DNA of 64,000 nt from Nitrospira sp. (GCA_024760545.1 CP060501.1:372001-436000), one strand, 5' to 3'. Shown: positions 43,674 to 53,534, counted from the first letter of the stretch. Made by a program: numbers and translations. The notes: a model not told the origin generated them from the sequence alone.

Positions 43674-45776
43674 ATGGAAGCAGCCCGTGTGGAGCCCGTC
43701 AGAAATGTCGCGATCGTATCCAGCGCCGGTGCGGGCAAGACCTCTCTCAGCGAGGCCTTACTGTATGTCGGTGGAGTGATTCCTACGCTCGGTTCTGTAA
43801 CGCAGGGGACCACCGTTTCGGACTTCGAGCCGGAAGAAATTCGTCATCGCAATTCGACCAGCACCAGCCTCCTCCAGTTCACGTGGAATCAAACCCATAT
43901 CAATCTGATCGACCCACCAGGCGCGCTCGCGCTTCTTGGTGAACCCCTTGCCGCCTTACGAGCCATCGATGGGGTCATCCTTGTGGTAAGTGGAAGTATT
44001 GGGGTGAGGACAGAACTGGCGCGGCTTTGGACGAGAATCAAAGAGCTGGATCTCCCATGTCTTCTATTTGTCAATGGCCTGGACAAAGAGGGTTCATTGT
44101 TCGAGAGCGCTCTTGAGACCTGTCGCAAACAATTCGATTGTGCTCTGATCCCTTTGACGATACCGGTCAGGCAGGGGATGAATATGGATGGCGTGATTGA
44201 CGTGCGATACGAGAAAGTTATCCGTTCTGGACCCGCCTCGCCCAAGATTGATCAGCTACCGATTCCAAGTGATTTTGATGGTATGTTCAGGGAAGCACAC
44301 AAGCAGCTCGTGGAGGCGGTTGCAGAGACCGGAGACGCCCTACTGGAGACCTATCTCACCCAGGGTGATTTGAACCAAGAAGACCTTCTCCAGGGACTCA
44401 GACGCGATATTCACACGAGACAATTCCTTCCGGTGTATTGCGGATCTGCCGCTCAAAACGTGGGGGTGTGGTCGCTGCTCGACGCAATCGTTGCCGTATT
44501 ACCTTCACCCAGCGAGCGTGGTGTGGACCATCCATGGCACGGCATCCAAGCGGAGACCGGCGAAGCCTGCGAGCGGAAGGGGAGCGGAGAAGAGCCGTTT
44601 TCTGCCTATGTGTTCAAGACCCTCATCGATCCTTTCGTGGGCCGGCTGTCCTATTGCCGTGTGCTATCGGGAACCGTCCAAGCGGACGCGACGGTGCTGA
44701 ATGCGTCAAAACATGTGCGGGAAAAACTCGGCCATTTCTATAGGGTGCTGGGCAAACGTCACGTGGCCGTCGATTCAGCCAAGGCCGGGGACATCGTTGC
44801 CATCGGAAAACTCAAAGATACGCACACCGGTGACACGCTCTGTCACGAACATGACCCCATCTGCTATCCAGGGCTGAGTTTGCCGAAACCGATCTTGTCC
44901 TTCGCCATTGAAGCCAAATCGAAGGCGGAGATCGATAAGGTCAGTCTCGGCTTGCATAAACTCATCGAGGAAGATCCCACGCTGGAGTTCGCGCGCAATG
45001 CCGAGACCAAGGAGATGGTGCTCAGTGGTATGGGGCAGTTCCACATCGATTTGGCCCTCGAGAAACTCCACCGCAAATTCGGCGCCGACGTGACCTTGCA
45101 CACACCGAAGATCCCTTACAGGGAGACGCTCAAGACAAAATCACAAGCACAAGGCAAATACAAGAAACAAACCGGCGGGCATGGACAATACGGAGATTGT
45201 TGGCTTGAAGTGACCCCGCTGCCGCGCGGCAATGGGTTTCTGTTCGAAAATCGTGTGATCGGGGGGGCGATTCCTCGCAATTTCATTCCCGCAGTGGAAA
45301 AGGGCGTGATCGAAGCCATGCACGGGGGGCCGCTAAGCGGCTTTCCTGTCGTCGATGTGCAGGTCACGGTCTATGATGGATCCTACCATGTCGTTGATTC
45401 CTCTGAAATGTCGTTCAAGATCGCGGGATCGATGGCGTTTAAAAAGGCGATGGAGACGGCCCACCCGGTGCTGCTGGAGCCGGTCATGACGGTTGAAATC
45501 GATACACCCACCGACGCGGTTGGGGCGGTCATGGGAGATTTGAACGCCCGTCGCGGGCGAATCGTGTCCGTCAATGCACAAGACCACGTGGAACAGATTA
45601 AGGCGACGGTGCCGCTGGCAGAGTTGCTCAGGTATGCCACCGCCCTCAATGCCATGACGGGTGGACGGGGAAGCTATGTCATGGAGTTCGCGCAGTACGA
45701 CGAAGTTCCTCGAGAGCTGACGGCAAAGATCATCGAACGGCATAAGGCGGAGGGACAGGCCGTCGCGGCCCACTGA
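43674..45776 (+). CDS. elongation factor G-like translational GTPase with altered G motifs
   Basis: 700 residues with all five EF-G domains by length and C-terminal signatures (YGDCWLEVTP, GGAIPRNFIPAVEKGV, ATALNAMTGGRGSYVMEF). The G domain departs from canonical EF-G: P-loop SSAGAGKTS (17-24) is intact, but G3 is DPPG followed by Ala at 84 where EF-G has the catalytic His (DTPGH), and G4 is NGLD (134-137) rather than NKxD. This is the EF-G2/FusA2-like paralogue group, whose members bind GTP but often show weak or ribosome-independent activity; whether it translocates is unknown. It starts at ATG 43674 after an AAGGAGG site. It converges with the HtrA gene with only 5 bases between stops. Confidence 0.9.
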   Translation: MEAARVEPVRNVAIVSSAGAGKTSLSEALLYVGGVIPTLGSVTQGTTVSDFEPEEIRHRNSTSTSLLQFTWNQTHINLIDPPGALALLGEPLAALRAIDGVILVVSGSIGVRTELARLWTRIKELDLPCLLFVNGLDKEGSLFESALETCRKQFDCALIPLTIPVRQGMNMDGVIDVRYEKVIRSGPASPKIDQLPIPSDFDGMFREAHKQLVEAVAETGDALLETYLTQGDLNQEDLLQGLRRDIHTRQFLPVYCGSAAQNVGVWSLLDAIVAVLPSPSERGVDHPWHGIQAETGEACERKGSGEEPFSAYVFKTLIDPFVGRLSYCRVLSGTVQADATVLNASKHVREKLGHFYRVLGKRHVAVDSAKAGDIVAIGKLKDTHTGDTLCHEHDPICYPGLSLPKPILSFAIEAKSKAEIDKVSLGLHKLIEEDPTLEFARNAETKEMVLSGMGQFHIDLALEKLHRKFGADVTLHTPKIPYRETLKTKSQAQGKYKKQTGGHGQYGDCWLEVTPLPRGNGFLFENRVIGGAIPRNFIPAVEKGVIEAMHGGPLSGFPVVDVQVTVYDGSYHVVDSSEMSFKIAGSMAFKKAMETAHPVLLEPVMTVEIDTPTDAVGAVMGDLNARRGRIVSVNAQDHVEQIKATVPLAELLRYATALNAMTGGRGSYVMEFAQYDEVPRELTAKIIERHKAEGQAVAAH

Positions 45777-45781
45777 GATGT

Positions 45782-47167
45782 TCAATCGGAAGATTTGAGC
45801 ACAACGAAAAATGCGCGGTTTTCCCGAAGCACGCGCAGCAACACGGTATCGCCGTGTCGGGATCGAGAGATCGCCGCTTTATATTCTGCGACGGAAGAGA
45901 CCTCCGTACGGTTGACTTCCTTGATCAAATCACCTTCCCGGAGGCCTTCGGCTTGAGCCAAACTGTTGGGCTCGACCTTGGCGATCAAGACTCCTTTTGA
46001 CTCGCGCAGTTTGAATTTCTCCGTCAGACCGGCCGTCAGCTCTTGAACGTCGAGGCCAAGTTTGACTTCCAACTTCTCCTCTTGAGGAACAGCTGCGGCG
46101 ACGGCCGCCTCGCGTCGCTCCGTAAGTGGGACCTCCACCGTCAGGTACTTCAGATCGCGGACCACCTCGATCTTTGCGGCCGCGCCGGGGGTCAGTGATC
46201 CGATTAGGCGAGAGAGTTTGTTGGGTGAATCGACGACCGCTCCGTCGATTCGGACGATCACATCGCCCGGCTGTATCCCGGCGGCAGCAGCCGGATCCTT
46301 TTCGAAGACTTCATTCACGAGGACCCCTTCACCCTCAGCTACGCCGAATTTCTTGGCCAACTCGGCTGTAAGAGGTTGAATACCCACGCCGAGCCACCCG
46401 CGAACGACTTTGCCCTTGGCCAGTAGTTGCTCGATGACCTGCCTGGCCATGTTGGACGGAATCGCGAAGCCGATCCCTTGGGCAAAATTGATGATCGCGG
46501 TGTTGATGCCGATCACCTCGCCGCGGAGATTGAAGAGTGGGCCGCCGGAATTGCCTGGATTGATCGACGCATCGGTTTGAATGAAGTTTTCATACCGTGA
46601 GAGGTTGATGTTTTCACGGCCGATTCCGCTCACGACGCCAAGGGTCACCGTACGGTCCAGCCCGAACGGATTCCCCACCGCCAGCACCCATTGGCCGACT
46701 TTGACGCCGGTGGAATCCCCAAACCGTGCGCTCGGCAAAGGCCGATCCGCGGTCACTTTAAGCAGGGCCAAATCCGTGTCCGGATCTTTTCCGATCACAT
46801 GAGCGATGAGTTTTGTTTTGTCTGAAAACCGGACTTCAATTTCAGCGGCGTCTCCGATGACATGATTGTTCGTCACAATATGACCGTCGCTGTCGACAAT
46901 CAGCCCAGACCCTGAACCCGAAGCATTCGGTGTGCGCTCGCCGGAGCCTTCACGAGACCGACTTGCGCTGGTGATGGGGAAGAGATTGACGACTGAAGGC
47001 TTGGCTTGCTCGGCCAGCTCGGTAATGACGGCTTGTATCTCTTCCAACATACGAATGCCGGGAGAGTCGGCAGAGAGCGCTTCGGCACGGCTCATGCCTA
47101 TCAGTGAAAACAGGATGACCAGGGGAAAAACCAGAACACGTGAAGAAAAGAATGCCATCGTTGCCAT
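45782..47167 (-). CDS. periplasmic serine protease, HtrA/DegP family
   Basis: 461 residues. Signal peptide about 1-29 (VLVFPLVILFSLIGMSRAEA). Trypsin-like domain with the triad H102 (TNNHVIGD), D132 (DPDTDLALLK) and S207 (NPGNSGGPL), followed by two PDZ domains (about 255-345 and 370-455; VEGEGVLVNEVFEKD-like GEGVLVNEVFEKDPAAAAG and SKGVLIAKVEPNSLAQAEG). DegP-family proteases degrade or refold misfolded envelope proteins and are often induced by envelope stress. Protein Q-linkers between domains look normal. The TrkA-C protein gene lies 42 bases upstream on the same strand. Naming it degP or degQ would be guesswork. Confidence 0.94.
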   Translation of the reverse strand: MATMAFFSSRVLVFPLVILFSLIGMSRAEALSADSPGIRMLEEIQAVITELAEQAKPSVVNLFPITSASRSREGSGERTPNASGSGSGLIVDSDGHIVTNNHVIGDAAEIEVRFSDKTKLIAHVIGKDPDTDLALLKVTADRPLPSARFGDSTGVKVGQWVLAVGNPFGLDRTVTLGVVSGIGRENINLSRYENFIQTDASINPGNSGGPLFNLRGEVIGINTAIINFAQGIGFAIPSNMARQVIEQLLAKGKVVRGWLGVGIQPLTAELAKKFGVAEGEGVLVNEVFEKDPAAAAGIQPGDVIVRIDGAVVDSPNKLSRLIGSLTPGAAAKIEVVRDLKYLTVEVPLTERREAAVAAAVPQEEKLEVKLGLDVQELTAGLTEKFKLRESKGVLIAKVEPNSLAQAEGLREGDLIKEVNRTEVSSVAEYKAAISRSRHGDTVLLRVLRENRAFFVVLKSSD

Positions 47168-47209
47168 CGGTTGCTATTCTATCCGATCCACGTCGATGTG
47201 CCTACTATC

Positions 47210-47857
47210 CTAAGCCGATCTCGTGAGCGTAGTTGTGAGAAGGCGTTGGCCGGTGAACCACGAAGTGAGTCGGTCCAGTTCCGCCTGAGGACCGATCACA
47301 ATCACAATGTCACCTGGGCGCAGGAGGAGATCGGTGGCTGGAGCCAGCAGAAATGGCCCTCGCAGAACCGTCACGATATGTGCTGAAGGGGCGTGAGGAA
47401 GCGCACTCAGTGGTTGTCTGGCCGCTGCAGCACCTCGCATGACCGTGAGCCGCTCAAGACCAGCTGAGCGAAGAGCCAAATCACGTTGAAGCGTCAGCAA
47501 GTCTTGGTGAATCGCTTCGAGCTTGAGTTCACGGATTTGGGCATCGACACGGGTCAATGACTGCTTGAACTCCTGAATATGAGTGAGGGCATCGGCGAGC
47601 GCCTCATCAATCACCCAGACCACCGAATCAGGAGGATAGTTCCGGTGTACCCGGTCGGAAACCTGCGTGACGATTTGCTGTCCGACCTTGGCCGTCACAT
47701 CATCGATTCGCTGGAGCAAGGTGGACGCCTGCCAGTGCAGTCGAATGATCTGCACCTTCCGATTGACCAATTCCGACACGGCGAGAACCGTCTCATAGAA
47801 AGCATGTCCGGTGATCGAAAGTTCCTTATGGACGCGGCCAAGAAGTTCAAATGTCAT
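47210..47857 (-). CDS. TrkA-C (RCK-C) domain protein with helical PhoU-like N-terminus
   Basis: 215 residues. Residues about 1-135 are all-helical, resembling PhoU-like domains (LSITGHAFYETVLAVSELVN). The C-terminal part, about 145-205, is a TrkA-C domain: APSAHIVTVLRGPFLLAPAT then LRPGDIVIVIGPQAELDRL, the ligand-binding module of cation channel and antiporter regulators. There is no membrane segment, so it should act as a soluble regulatory subunit of a cation transporter encoded elsewhere. It lies 42 bases upstream of the HtrA gene on the same strand and is divergent from the TtuA-like gene. Confidence 0.78.
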   Translation of the reverse strand: MTFELLGRVHKELSITGHAFYETVLAVSELVNRKVQIIRLHWQASTLLQRIDDVTAKVGQQIVTQVSDRVHRNYPPDSVVWVIDEALADALTHIQEFKQSLTRVDAQIRELKLEAIHQDLLTLQRDLALRSAGLERLTVMRGAAAARQPLSALPHAPSAHIVTVLRGPFLLAPATDLLLRPGDIVIVIGPQAELDRLTSWFTGQRLLTTTLTRSA

Positions 47858-48062
47858 GTTCTGATAAGCTGGATTATGTTAACTTATACTCCTGCCGACT
47901 TGATTTGGGAGCGATTGAGTTTATTCTGATTCCAATCTCACGCGCTCTCCCCTCCTTCATAGCGGATCGTGGCTCTGAGGTCAATTGCGTCTGAAGTTTC
48001 GTGACGGCCGACGACGGTTGTCAATTTGCAATTAACCTGACGTCGCTCGTATGATCGCGCCC

Positions 48063-48998
48063 ATGAACTGTACGAAATGTAAGACCAAAGCCGTTATGCG
48101 GTTACCCCGCCACAATGCGGCGTTCTGCAAAGGCTGCTTCAATGGGTTCGTGCACGATCAGACCGTTAAGGCCATTCGGTCTCAGGAGATGTTCGTCAAG
48201 GACGATCGCATCCTCGTCGCCGTTTCTGGCGGCAAGGACAGTTTGGCCCTGTGGGACATTCTCCTCAAACTCGGGTATCGGACCGATGCGCTGTATGTGA
48301 ACCTGGGGATTGGCGGGTATTCCGAGTCATCTCACGAAAAGGTTGTACATTTTTCAGAAACGGTGGCCGCTGCACACGGCTCGGTGCTGCATGTCCACAC
48401 AGTCGAGCGTGAGGAAGGAGCTGGAATTCGTGAGCTTGCGATGCTGGTCCACCGTCCGACGTGTTCGACCTGCGGCACGATCAAACGCTATCAATTCAAC
48501 CATGTCGCAATCCAGCATGACTATGATGTGATGGCTACAGGACATAACTTGGATGATGAAGCCGCCCGTCTGCTCGGCAATGTGCTGCACTGGCAAGATG
48601 AATATCTTGAGAAGCAAGGGCCCAGTCTTCCTGCCTCTGTAGAGGGTTTTGCCAAGAAAGTGAAGCCGCTCTACCGATTAACCGAACGTGAATTGGCGGC
48701 TTATTGCGTCCTGAATAAGATCGACTATGTCGTCGAGGAATGCCCTATGGCGCAGGGAGCGCGCACCCTCCTCTACAAGGAGGTCTTGAATCGCTTGGAA
48801 ACCGAATCGCCCGGGACCAAGCAGATGTTCTACTGGGGCTTTCTCGAGAAGCACCGAACGACTGTAACGCCCATCGACATGGCGGAGAAAGACCGTTCGG
48901 CTTTGCACCCCTGCTCCCTCTGCGGTCAGCCGACCACCGCCGAGACCTGTTCGTACTGTAAGCTGATGGCCCGAGCGAAAACGTCGAGCCCTCATTGA
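48063..48998 (+). CDS. tRNA 2-thiolation protein, TtuA/Ncs6-like (adenine nucleotide alpha-hydrolase family)
   Basis: 311 residues. PP-loop ATP pyrophosphatase motif VAVSGGKDSLAL (55-60). N-terminal zinc knuckle C3/C6 with C22/C25 (NAAFCKGC) and a second C-terminal knuckle CSLCGQPTTAETCSYC. The central Cys motif PTCSTCGTIKRY and CPMAQ region fit the Fe-S cluster ligands of TtuA-type enzymes. It would activate a tRNA uridine by adenylation and insert sulfur (2-thiouridine or 2-thio-ribothymidine). The exact modified position is not shown; TtcA-like 2-thiocytidine activity is less likely because of the zinc knuckles. ATG 48063 was preferred to 48051. A DnaJ-like gene follows after 82 bases. Confidence 0.86.
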   Translation: MNCTKCKTKAVMRLPRHNAAFCKGCFNGFVHDQTVKAIRSQEMFVKDDRILVAVSGGKDSLALWDILLKLGYRTDALYVNLGIGGYSESSHEKVVHFSETVAAAHGSVLHVHTVEREEGAGIRELAMLVHRPTCSTCGTIKRYQFNHVAIQHDYDVMATGHNLDDEAARLLGNVLHWQDEYLEKQGPSLPASVEGFAKKVKPLYRLTERELAAYCVLNKIDYVVEECPMAQGARTLLYKEVLNRLETESPGTKQMFYWGFLEKHRTTVTPIDMAEKDRSALHPCSLCGQPTTAETCSYCKLMARAKTSSPH

Positions 48999-49080
48999 AC
49001 CATTCGGCCCTTGCAAACTGCTTCCACACTCCGTAAGCTGACCCCATTCACTTTTCCATTGCTTATTAATCGGACCTCGT

Positions 49081-50142
49081 ATGGCGGCTGTCCCGCGCGA
49101 TTACTATCAAATTCTCGGCATCCCTCGCACTGCCTCTCCGGATGACATCAAGAAGGCCTATCGCCGCCTGGCCCGGCAGTACCATCCGGATCTCCACGCG
49201 GGGGGCAAGAAGGCCGAGATGGAGAAGAAATTCAAGGAACTCAACGAAGCACAGGAAGTGCTCACCGACCCGGACAAACGCAAAAAGTACGATCAGTTTG
49301 GAACAGATTGGGAACAGGCACAGGCCTTCCAGAGGGCCCGCCAGCAGTCAGGAGGGCGAGGCGGGTTTGGAGGACCATGGGGGTTCGATGGAGAATCCGG
49401 CAGCCAAGGAAGTGGCGGTTCCGGAGGTGAGCAGTTTTCAGACTTTTTCGAGAGTATCTTTGGAAACCGCGGCCGTAGCGGAACTGGACGTAGTGGGTTC
49501 GCGATGCCGGGCGAAGACCTTGAATCCGAAGTCCAGTTGACACTGCGAGAAGTGCTGACCGGCGTGATCAAGCGCGTCAACCTGCGTGAACCCCAAACAT
49601 GCTCGACCTGTCAGGGCAGTGGCTCCATACGAGGCCGATCGTGCGGCACCTGTCAGGGAACCGGCATGACCAGCGAGTATAAAACCATTGAGGTGCGGAT
49701 TCCGGCCGGCGTCCAAGATGGAACGAGGGTCAGGGTTGCCGGAAAGGGCCAGCCTGGAGCGAACGGCGGCAAACGTGGCGATCTGTATTTTCACGTGGTG
49801 ATCCCTCCAGATCCGATCTTTCGTCGACAAGGCTCGGACGTGCATGTCACGTTGCCGATCTATCCCTGGGAAGCCGCATTGGGAGCTGACGTGACGGCTC
49901 CTACCTTGGCAGAGCCGGTAAAAGTCAAAGTGCCACCGGGCAGCAAAGCCGATGGTAAACTACGACTGAAGGGCAAAGGGCTTCCCTCTGCGACCGGCTC
50001 ACATGGTGATCTGTTCCTGACGCTCCAAATCGTGATGCCGACAACCGCAACCGAAGAAGAGCGGGTGTTATACGAACGTTTGAGCAAGCAGCGACATCCA
50101 GATCCCCGAATGGAGCTGCTCTATACCGCCCAGCGACGTTGA
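49081..50142 (+). CDS. DnaJ-like chaperone with a two-repeat zinc-binding region
   Basis: 353 residues. An N-terminal J domain (about 5-70) with HPD at 35-37 stimulates DnaK ATPase. A Gly/Phe/Ser-rich linker follows (about 88-140). Then come only two CxxCxGxG repeats, CSTCQGSG and CGTCQGTG, at about 174-195, where canonical DnaJ has four; this would make one rather than two zinc sites. The C-terminal beta domains ([39 protein letters not shown]) bind client proteins. Length and the short zinc region place it between DnaJ and CbpA types. It may be an alternative co-chaperone; a canonical dnaJ is expected elsewhere in the genome. It is preceded by the thiolation gene on the same strand. Confidence 0.86.
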   Translation: MAAVPRDYYQILGIPRTASPDDIKKAYRRLARQYHPDLHAGGKKAEMEKKFKELNEAQEVLTDPDKRKKYDQFGTDWEQAQAFQRARQQSGGRGGFGGPWGFDGESGSQGSGGSGGEQFSDFFESIFGNRGRSGTGRSGFAMPGEDLESEVQLTLREVLTGVIKRVNLREPQTCSTCQGSGSIRGRSCGTCQGTGMTSEYKTIEVRIPAGVQDGTRVRVAGKGQPGANGGKRGDLYFHVVIPPDPIFRRQGSDVHVTLPIYPWEAALGADVTAPTLAEPVKVKVPPGSKADGKLRLKGKGLPSATGSHGDLFLTLQIVMPTTATEEERVLYERLSKQRHPDPRMELLYTAQRR

Positions 50143-50153
50143 TTTGAAGTGTG

Positions 50154-50184
50154 GTCGACTCCTGTACTTCGCTTTTGAGTCGAC
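50154..50184 (+). terminator. hairpin after the DnaJ-like gene
   Basis: GTCGACTC (50154-50161) and GAGTCGAC (50177-50184) pair perfectly over 8 bp around a 15-base loop. It lies 11 bases after the stop at 50142. The loop is large and no U-tract follows directly (a GCTT run comes after), so it is only a probable transcript end. Confidence 0.4.
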
Positions 50185-50254
50185 GTGCTTGCTTGCGTTG
50201 CGATGACTGCTATGGCAAGCTTTGAACCCAGATGTCTCAACCAAGGAGGAATTC

Positions 50255-50869
50255 ATGAAGTCTGTAATGAGGGCCACCACTGCCTCTGCGGTCGCTTCGA
50301 TCTGTCTGTTGGTGTTGGGCGTACCCAGCCTCTGGGCGAATGATCCGAGCTATGGCCATGCCGGAGGAGGACATGGCTATGGAAAAGGGATGATGCACAG
50401 CGGCACCGGGCATCTGATCCGGCATTTGCTCAAACACGAAAAGGATATCGGACTCACCGCCGACCAGGTCACCAAACTGAAAGACATTCAGCTGAATCTT
50501 GACAAAGCACGGATTAAGGCGGAAGCCGATATTCAAATCGCTGAACGTGAACTGAGAGCGCTGACGGAGAGTGAGAAGTCTGATCTCACCGCGATCGAAG
50601 CAAAGCTCAAGCAAAGCGAAGACCTGCAGGTCGGGCTGCGCATGACTTCCATCAAGACCCGCCGTGATGTGATGGGCTTGCTGACTCCGGAACAGCGTGC
50701 AAAGGAAACGTCTGAGCACGACAAAGTGATGGATCAGCACAAAGGCTCTGGATCGCCGCATGGAGGCGCAATGCCGTATGGCGGGAATCCTCATGGCGCC
50801 AATCCGCACGGCAAGAACCCTCATGAAGCCGTACCCCCTACACCACCGAGCAACATGTCCGTACAGTAA
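50255..50869 (+). CDS. Spy/CpxP-like periplasmic protein with His/Asn-rich tail
   Basis: 204 residues from ATG 50255, which has a perfect AAGGAGG ribosome site. Signal peptide at about 1-30 ([16 protein letters not shown]). The mature helical part carries two LTxxQ-type motifs, [13 protein letters not shown] and [10 protein letters not shown], the hallmark of the CpxP/Spy/Zra family of envelope-stress and metal-response proteins. The N-terminal segment is Gly/His-rich, and the tail repeats NPHG-type units ([16 protein letters not shown]), potential metal ligands. The likely role is periplasmic chaperoning or metal (Ni, Cu, Zn) buffering. It lies 17 bases before ilvD on the same strand, so the two may share a transcript. 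Confidence 0.82.
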   Translation: MKSVMRATTASAVASICLLVLGVPSLWANDPSYGHAGGGHGYGKGMMHSGTGHLIRHLLKHEKDIGLTADQVTKLKDIQLNLDKARIKAEADIQIAERELRALTESEKSDLTAIEAKLKQSEDLQVGLRMTSIKTRRDVMGLLTPEQRAKETSEHDKVMDQHKGSGSPHGGAMPYGGNPHGANPHGKNPHEAVPPTPPSNMSVQ

Positions 50870-50886
50870 TGCGGTCAGGAAGGCCT

Positions 50887-52560
50887 ATGCACAAGGAACT
50901 GAAGTTACAGAGTCATGATCTTCTCGTCGGCGCCGGCCGGGCCCCGGCTCGAGCCATGTTAAAAGCCGTTGGGTTTACCGACGATGACCTGTCGAAACCT
51001 CTCGTCGGCGTTGCCAACACATGGATCGAGGTCATGCCCTGCAATTTCCATTTGCGGCGGCTTTCAGAGCGAGTGAAGGCCGGGATTCGAGCGGCCGGTG
51101 GAACTCCAATCGAATACAACACCATCGCAGTGTCCGACGGGATCTCGATGGGAACGGAAGGAATGAAAGCGTCGCTGATCAGCCGCGAGGTGATCGCAGA
51201 TTCAATCGAGTTGGTGGCCCGCGGACATTTGTTTGATGCGGTGGTGGCTCTGTCGGGTTGTGACAAGACAATCCCTGGCACCGTCATGGCGCTCGCCCGT
51301 CTGAATCTCCCATCGATAATGCTCTATGGGGGATCGATCATGCCTGGCCGTTTCCAGGGCCATGACGTGACTATCCAGGACGTGTTTGAAGCAGTCGGTA
51401 AACATGCGTCGGGTAAGATGAGCGACGCCGAGCTGAAAGACTTGGAAGATCATGCCTGCCCGGGACCGGGTGCCTGTGGAGGTCAGTTCACCGCAAACAC
51501 CATGGCCATTGCGTTCGAGTTTCTCGGTATTTCACCGATGGGCCGCAATGGCGTTCCGGCCATGGACGACCGAAAGGATGATGTAGCGTTTGAATGCGGC
51601 AAGATGGTGATGGATCTCATCAAGCAGGATCTGCGCCCTCGTCAGATCATTACCCGAAAGTCGTTGGAGAATGCCATCGCCGCAGTCGCCACGACGGGTG
51701 GATCGACCAATGCCGTTCTGCATCTGCTCGCCATTGCCCGTGAATCCGGGATCAAGTTGAGCATCGACGATTTTGACAAGATCAACCGCAAGGTTCCCCT
51801 ACTTGCCGATCTCAAACCAGGGGGACGCTTTGCCGCGGCGGACCTCTACGCCGCTGGTGGAACGATCCTGGTTGCCAAACGATTACTCGATGCCGGACTC
51901 CTCCATAAGAGTCAGCCCACGGTCACAGGGCGAACCATCGGCGAAGAGGCATCGAACGCCCGTGAGACTCCTGGCCAACAAGTCCTGCGTCCCCTCTCCG
52001 ATCCTATTAAACCGACAGGCGGTCTTGTGATTCTCAAGGGCAATCTGGCACCGGAAGGCTGTGTGGTCAAGGTGGCTGGACATTCCATGATGAAATTCCA
52101 GGGGCCGGCGAAGGTCTATGACCGGGAAGAAGATGCATTCGTGGCGGTCAATGCAGGCCAGATCAAGCCGGGCGATGTCGTCGTCATTCGGTATGAGGGT
52201 CCGGCCGGTGGACCAGGGATGCGTGAAATGTTGGGCGTGACGGCCGCAATCGTGGGGGCCGGACTTGGCGACTCTGTCGCCCTGCTGACCGACGGGCGTT
52301 TCTCCGGTGCGACACACGGATTGATGGCGGGCCATGTCGCCCCTGAAGCCGCCAAAGGCGGGCCCATCGCGTCCGTTAAAAACGGCGATATGATCACCTT
52401 CGATATTCCCAAACGCCGTCTGGACGTCGCGTTATCTCAGAAAGAAATAGTGTCTCGGCTGAAAAAGGTCAAACTACCCGTACCACGCTATACCTCGGGT
52501 GTGATGGGGAAATATGCCAGACATGTCTCATCCGCCTCAGAGGGCGCCATTACGAGCTGA
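50887..52560 (+). CDS. ilvD: dihydroxy-acid dehydratase
   Basis: 557 residues, the usual length. It dehydrates 2,3-dihydroxy-isovalerate and 2,3-dihydroxy-3-methylvalerate in valine and isoleucine synthesis, using an Fe-S cluster. Cluster-ligand segments are [11 protein letters not shown] and [19 protein letters not shown]; the Mg/substrate block [20 protein letters not shown] and [11 protein letters not shown] complete the signature. ATG 50887 has AGGAAGG upstream; the open frame begins at 50869 but without a fitting start. It starts 17 bases after the Spy-like gene. No other ilv genes are near. Confidence 0.96.
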   Translation: MHKELKLQSHDLLVGAGRAPARAMLKAVGFTDDDLSKPLVGVANTWIEVMPCNFHLRRLSERVKAGIRAAGGTPIEYNTIAVSDGISMGTEGMKASLISREVIADSIELVARGHLFDAVVALSGCDKTIPGTVMALARLNLPSIMLYGGSIMPGRFQGHDVTIQDVFEAVGKHASGKMSDAELKDLEDHACPGPGACGGQFTANTMAIAFEFLGISPMGRNGVPAMDDRKDDVAFECGKMVMDLIKQDLRPRQIITRKSLENAIAAVATTGGSTNAVLHLLAIARESGIKLSIDDFDKINRKVPLLADLKPGGRFAAADLYAAGGTILVAKRLLDAGLLHKSQPTVTGRTIGEEASNARETPGQQVLRPLSDPIKPTGGLVILKGNLAPEGCVVKVAGHSMMKFQGPAKVYDREEDAFVAVNAGQIKPGDVVVIRYEGPAGGPGMREMLGVTAAIVGAGLGDSVALLTDGRFSGATHGLMAGHVAPEAAKGGPIASVKNGDMITFDIPKRRLDVALSQKEIVSRLKKVKLPVPRYTSGVMGKYARHVSSASEGAITS

Positions 52561-52607
52561 TCATCCCGACTCTATTGTGCTTGCTTACACTCACAGGAGC
52601 CCCACAG

Positions 52608-52769
52608 GCTGTTCAAAAAGGCCGCCGTCTTTACCCACCCAGCCCCAGCGCGCCAAGACGCGCTGTTCCACGAGCAAGGCCGCAACGAGCGAAGAGGTGA
52701 AGCGTACTCTTCCCGTATGGTGAATCTCTGAGCGATGTGAGAACGAAGCTGGAGGCGTTTTTCAACAGC
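52608..52769. repeat. palindromic intergenic repeat element, well-preserved copy
   Basis: About 162 bp between convergent ilvD and pilI-like genes. The ends are an imperfect inverted repeat: GCTGTTCAAAAAGGCC (52608-52623) against GGCGTTTTTCAACAGC (52754-52769), whose reverse complement is GCTGTTGAAAAACGCC. Inside lies a shorter dyad, GAAGAG-GTGAAGCGTA-CTCTTC, near 52692-52713. The whole could fold as a cruciform or long hairpin and may act as a bidirectional terminator. A degraded copy in the other orientation is at 37387-37500. I recall very similar elements scattered through Nitrospira genomes; this was not checked. Confidence 0.7.
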
Positions 52770-52772
52770 GTG

Positions 52773-53534
52773 CTAGCGGAAATCTCGCCGTTGGAAAATG
52801 AGGGACGCGAGCATCAGAAGAAGGGTGGTATAGGCCAGTCCATAGGCCGCGATCAACAGCAAATCACCGGTCGGTACATCAAGTTGATGAGTCACGTGTC
52901 CTTTCAGATTGAATCGATCCAGGTTCGGCAGGATATAGTACATCCCCTCCAGTACGGTACGGCCTGCCCCTTCCATCTTTTGGCCGAACGCCTTTAGATC
53001 AGGCGTCAGGTGGCCGATCACATAAATCGCCAGGGTAAAGATCGCGCTGAGTGTCGCGCTCGAAAAGGTCGAGAAAAGCAGCGCGACTGCCGTGATCACC
53101 ATGAATTCCAAGACAATCATCCCAAGCGCCTTAAACAGCACGGCATGAACAGGAACGTCTTGAAGGGAAAGCACCGCCAGTAACCCGGCTGCCATGACGG
53201 CCGTATTGATGACCAGCGTGAGACTGAGTCCCAAATATTTTCCCAACAGGAACTGAAACCGGGCCACCGGTTTGGAAACGATGGTGTAGATGGTTTTCTT
53301 CTCGATTTCCTTGCTGACCAGGCCGATACCGACGAAAATGGCGATCAGCACTCCGAAGAAATTGATGCTGCCGAGGCCGATATCCAAAATGAGACGATGA
53401 AACTCCCCAAGCGTCAACCGCATCAATATCAGCGAACTGCCGATCATGAGAAGCGCGAAGATCAATAGGTTGTAGAGCAGTTTGTCACGAAGGTTCTCAC
53501 GAAACGTATTCAGTGCAATCGAGAGCACCTTCAT
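52773..53534 (-). CDS. pilI: ABC-2 type permease, PilI-like
   Basis: 253 residues, six predicted membrane helices. It is the membrane partner of the ABC ATPase encoded just upstream, with which it shares one base (TGATG), so they are coupled. In Myxococcus and related pilus loci, PilI is the permease of the PilG-PilH-PilI exporter required for type IV pilus assembly. The order here, pilA, pilG-like, pilH-like, pilI-like, matches that cluster. The family (ABC-2, with SKEIEKKTIYTIVSKPVARF, as in Nos/GldG-like permeases) is clear; the PilI name rests on gene order. It ends just before the palindromic repeat. Confidence 0.75.
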   Translation of the reverse strand: MKVLSIALNTFRENLRDKLLYNLLIFALLMIGSSLILMRLTLGEFHRLILDIGLGSINFFGVLIAIFVGIGLVSKEIEKKTIYTIVSKPVARFQFLLGKYLGLSLTLVINTAVMAAGLLAVLSLQDVPVHAVLFKALGMIVLEFMVITAVALLFSTFSSATLSAIFTLAIYVIGHLTPDLKAFGQKMEGAGRTVLEGMYYILPNLDRFNLKGHVTHQLDVPTGDLLLIAAYGLAYTTLLLMLASLIFQRRDFR

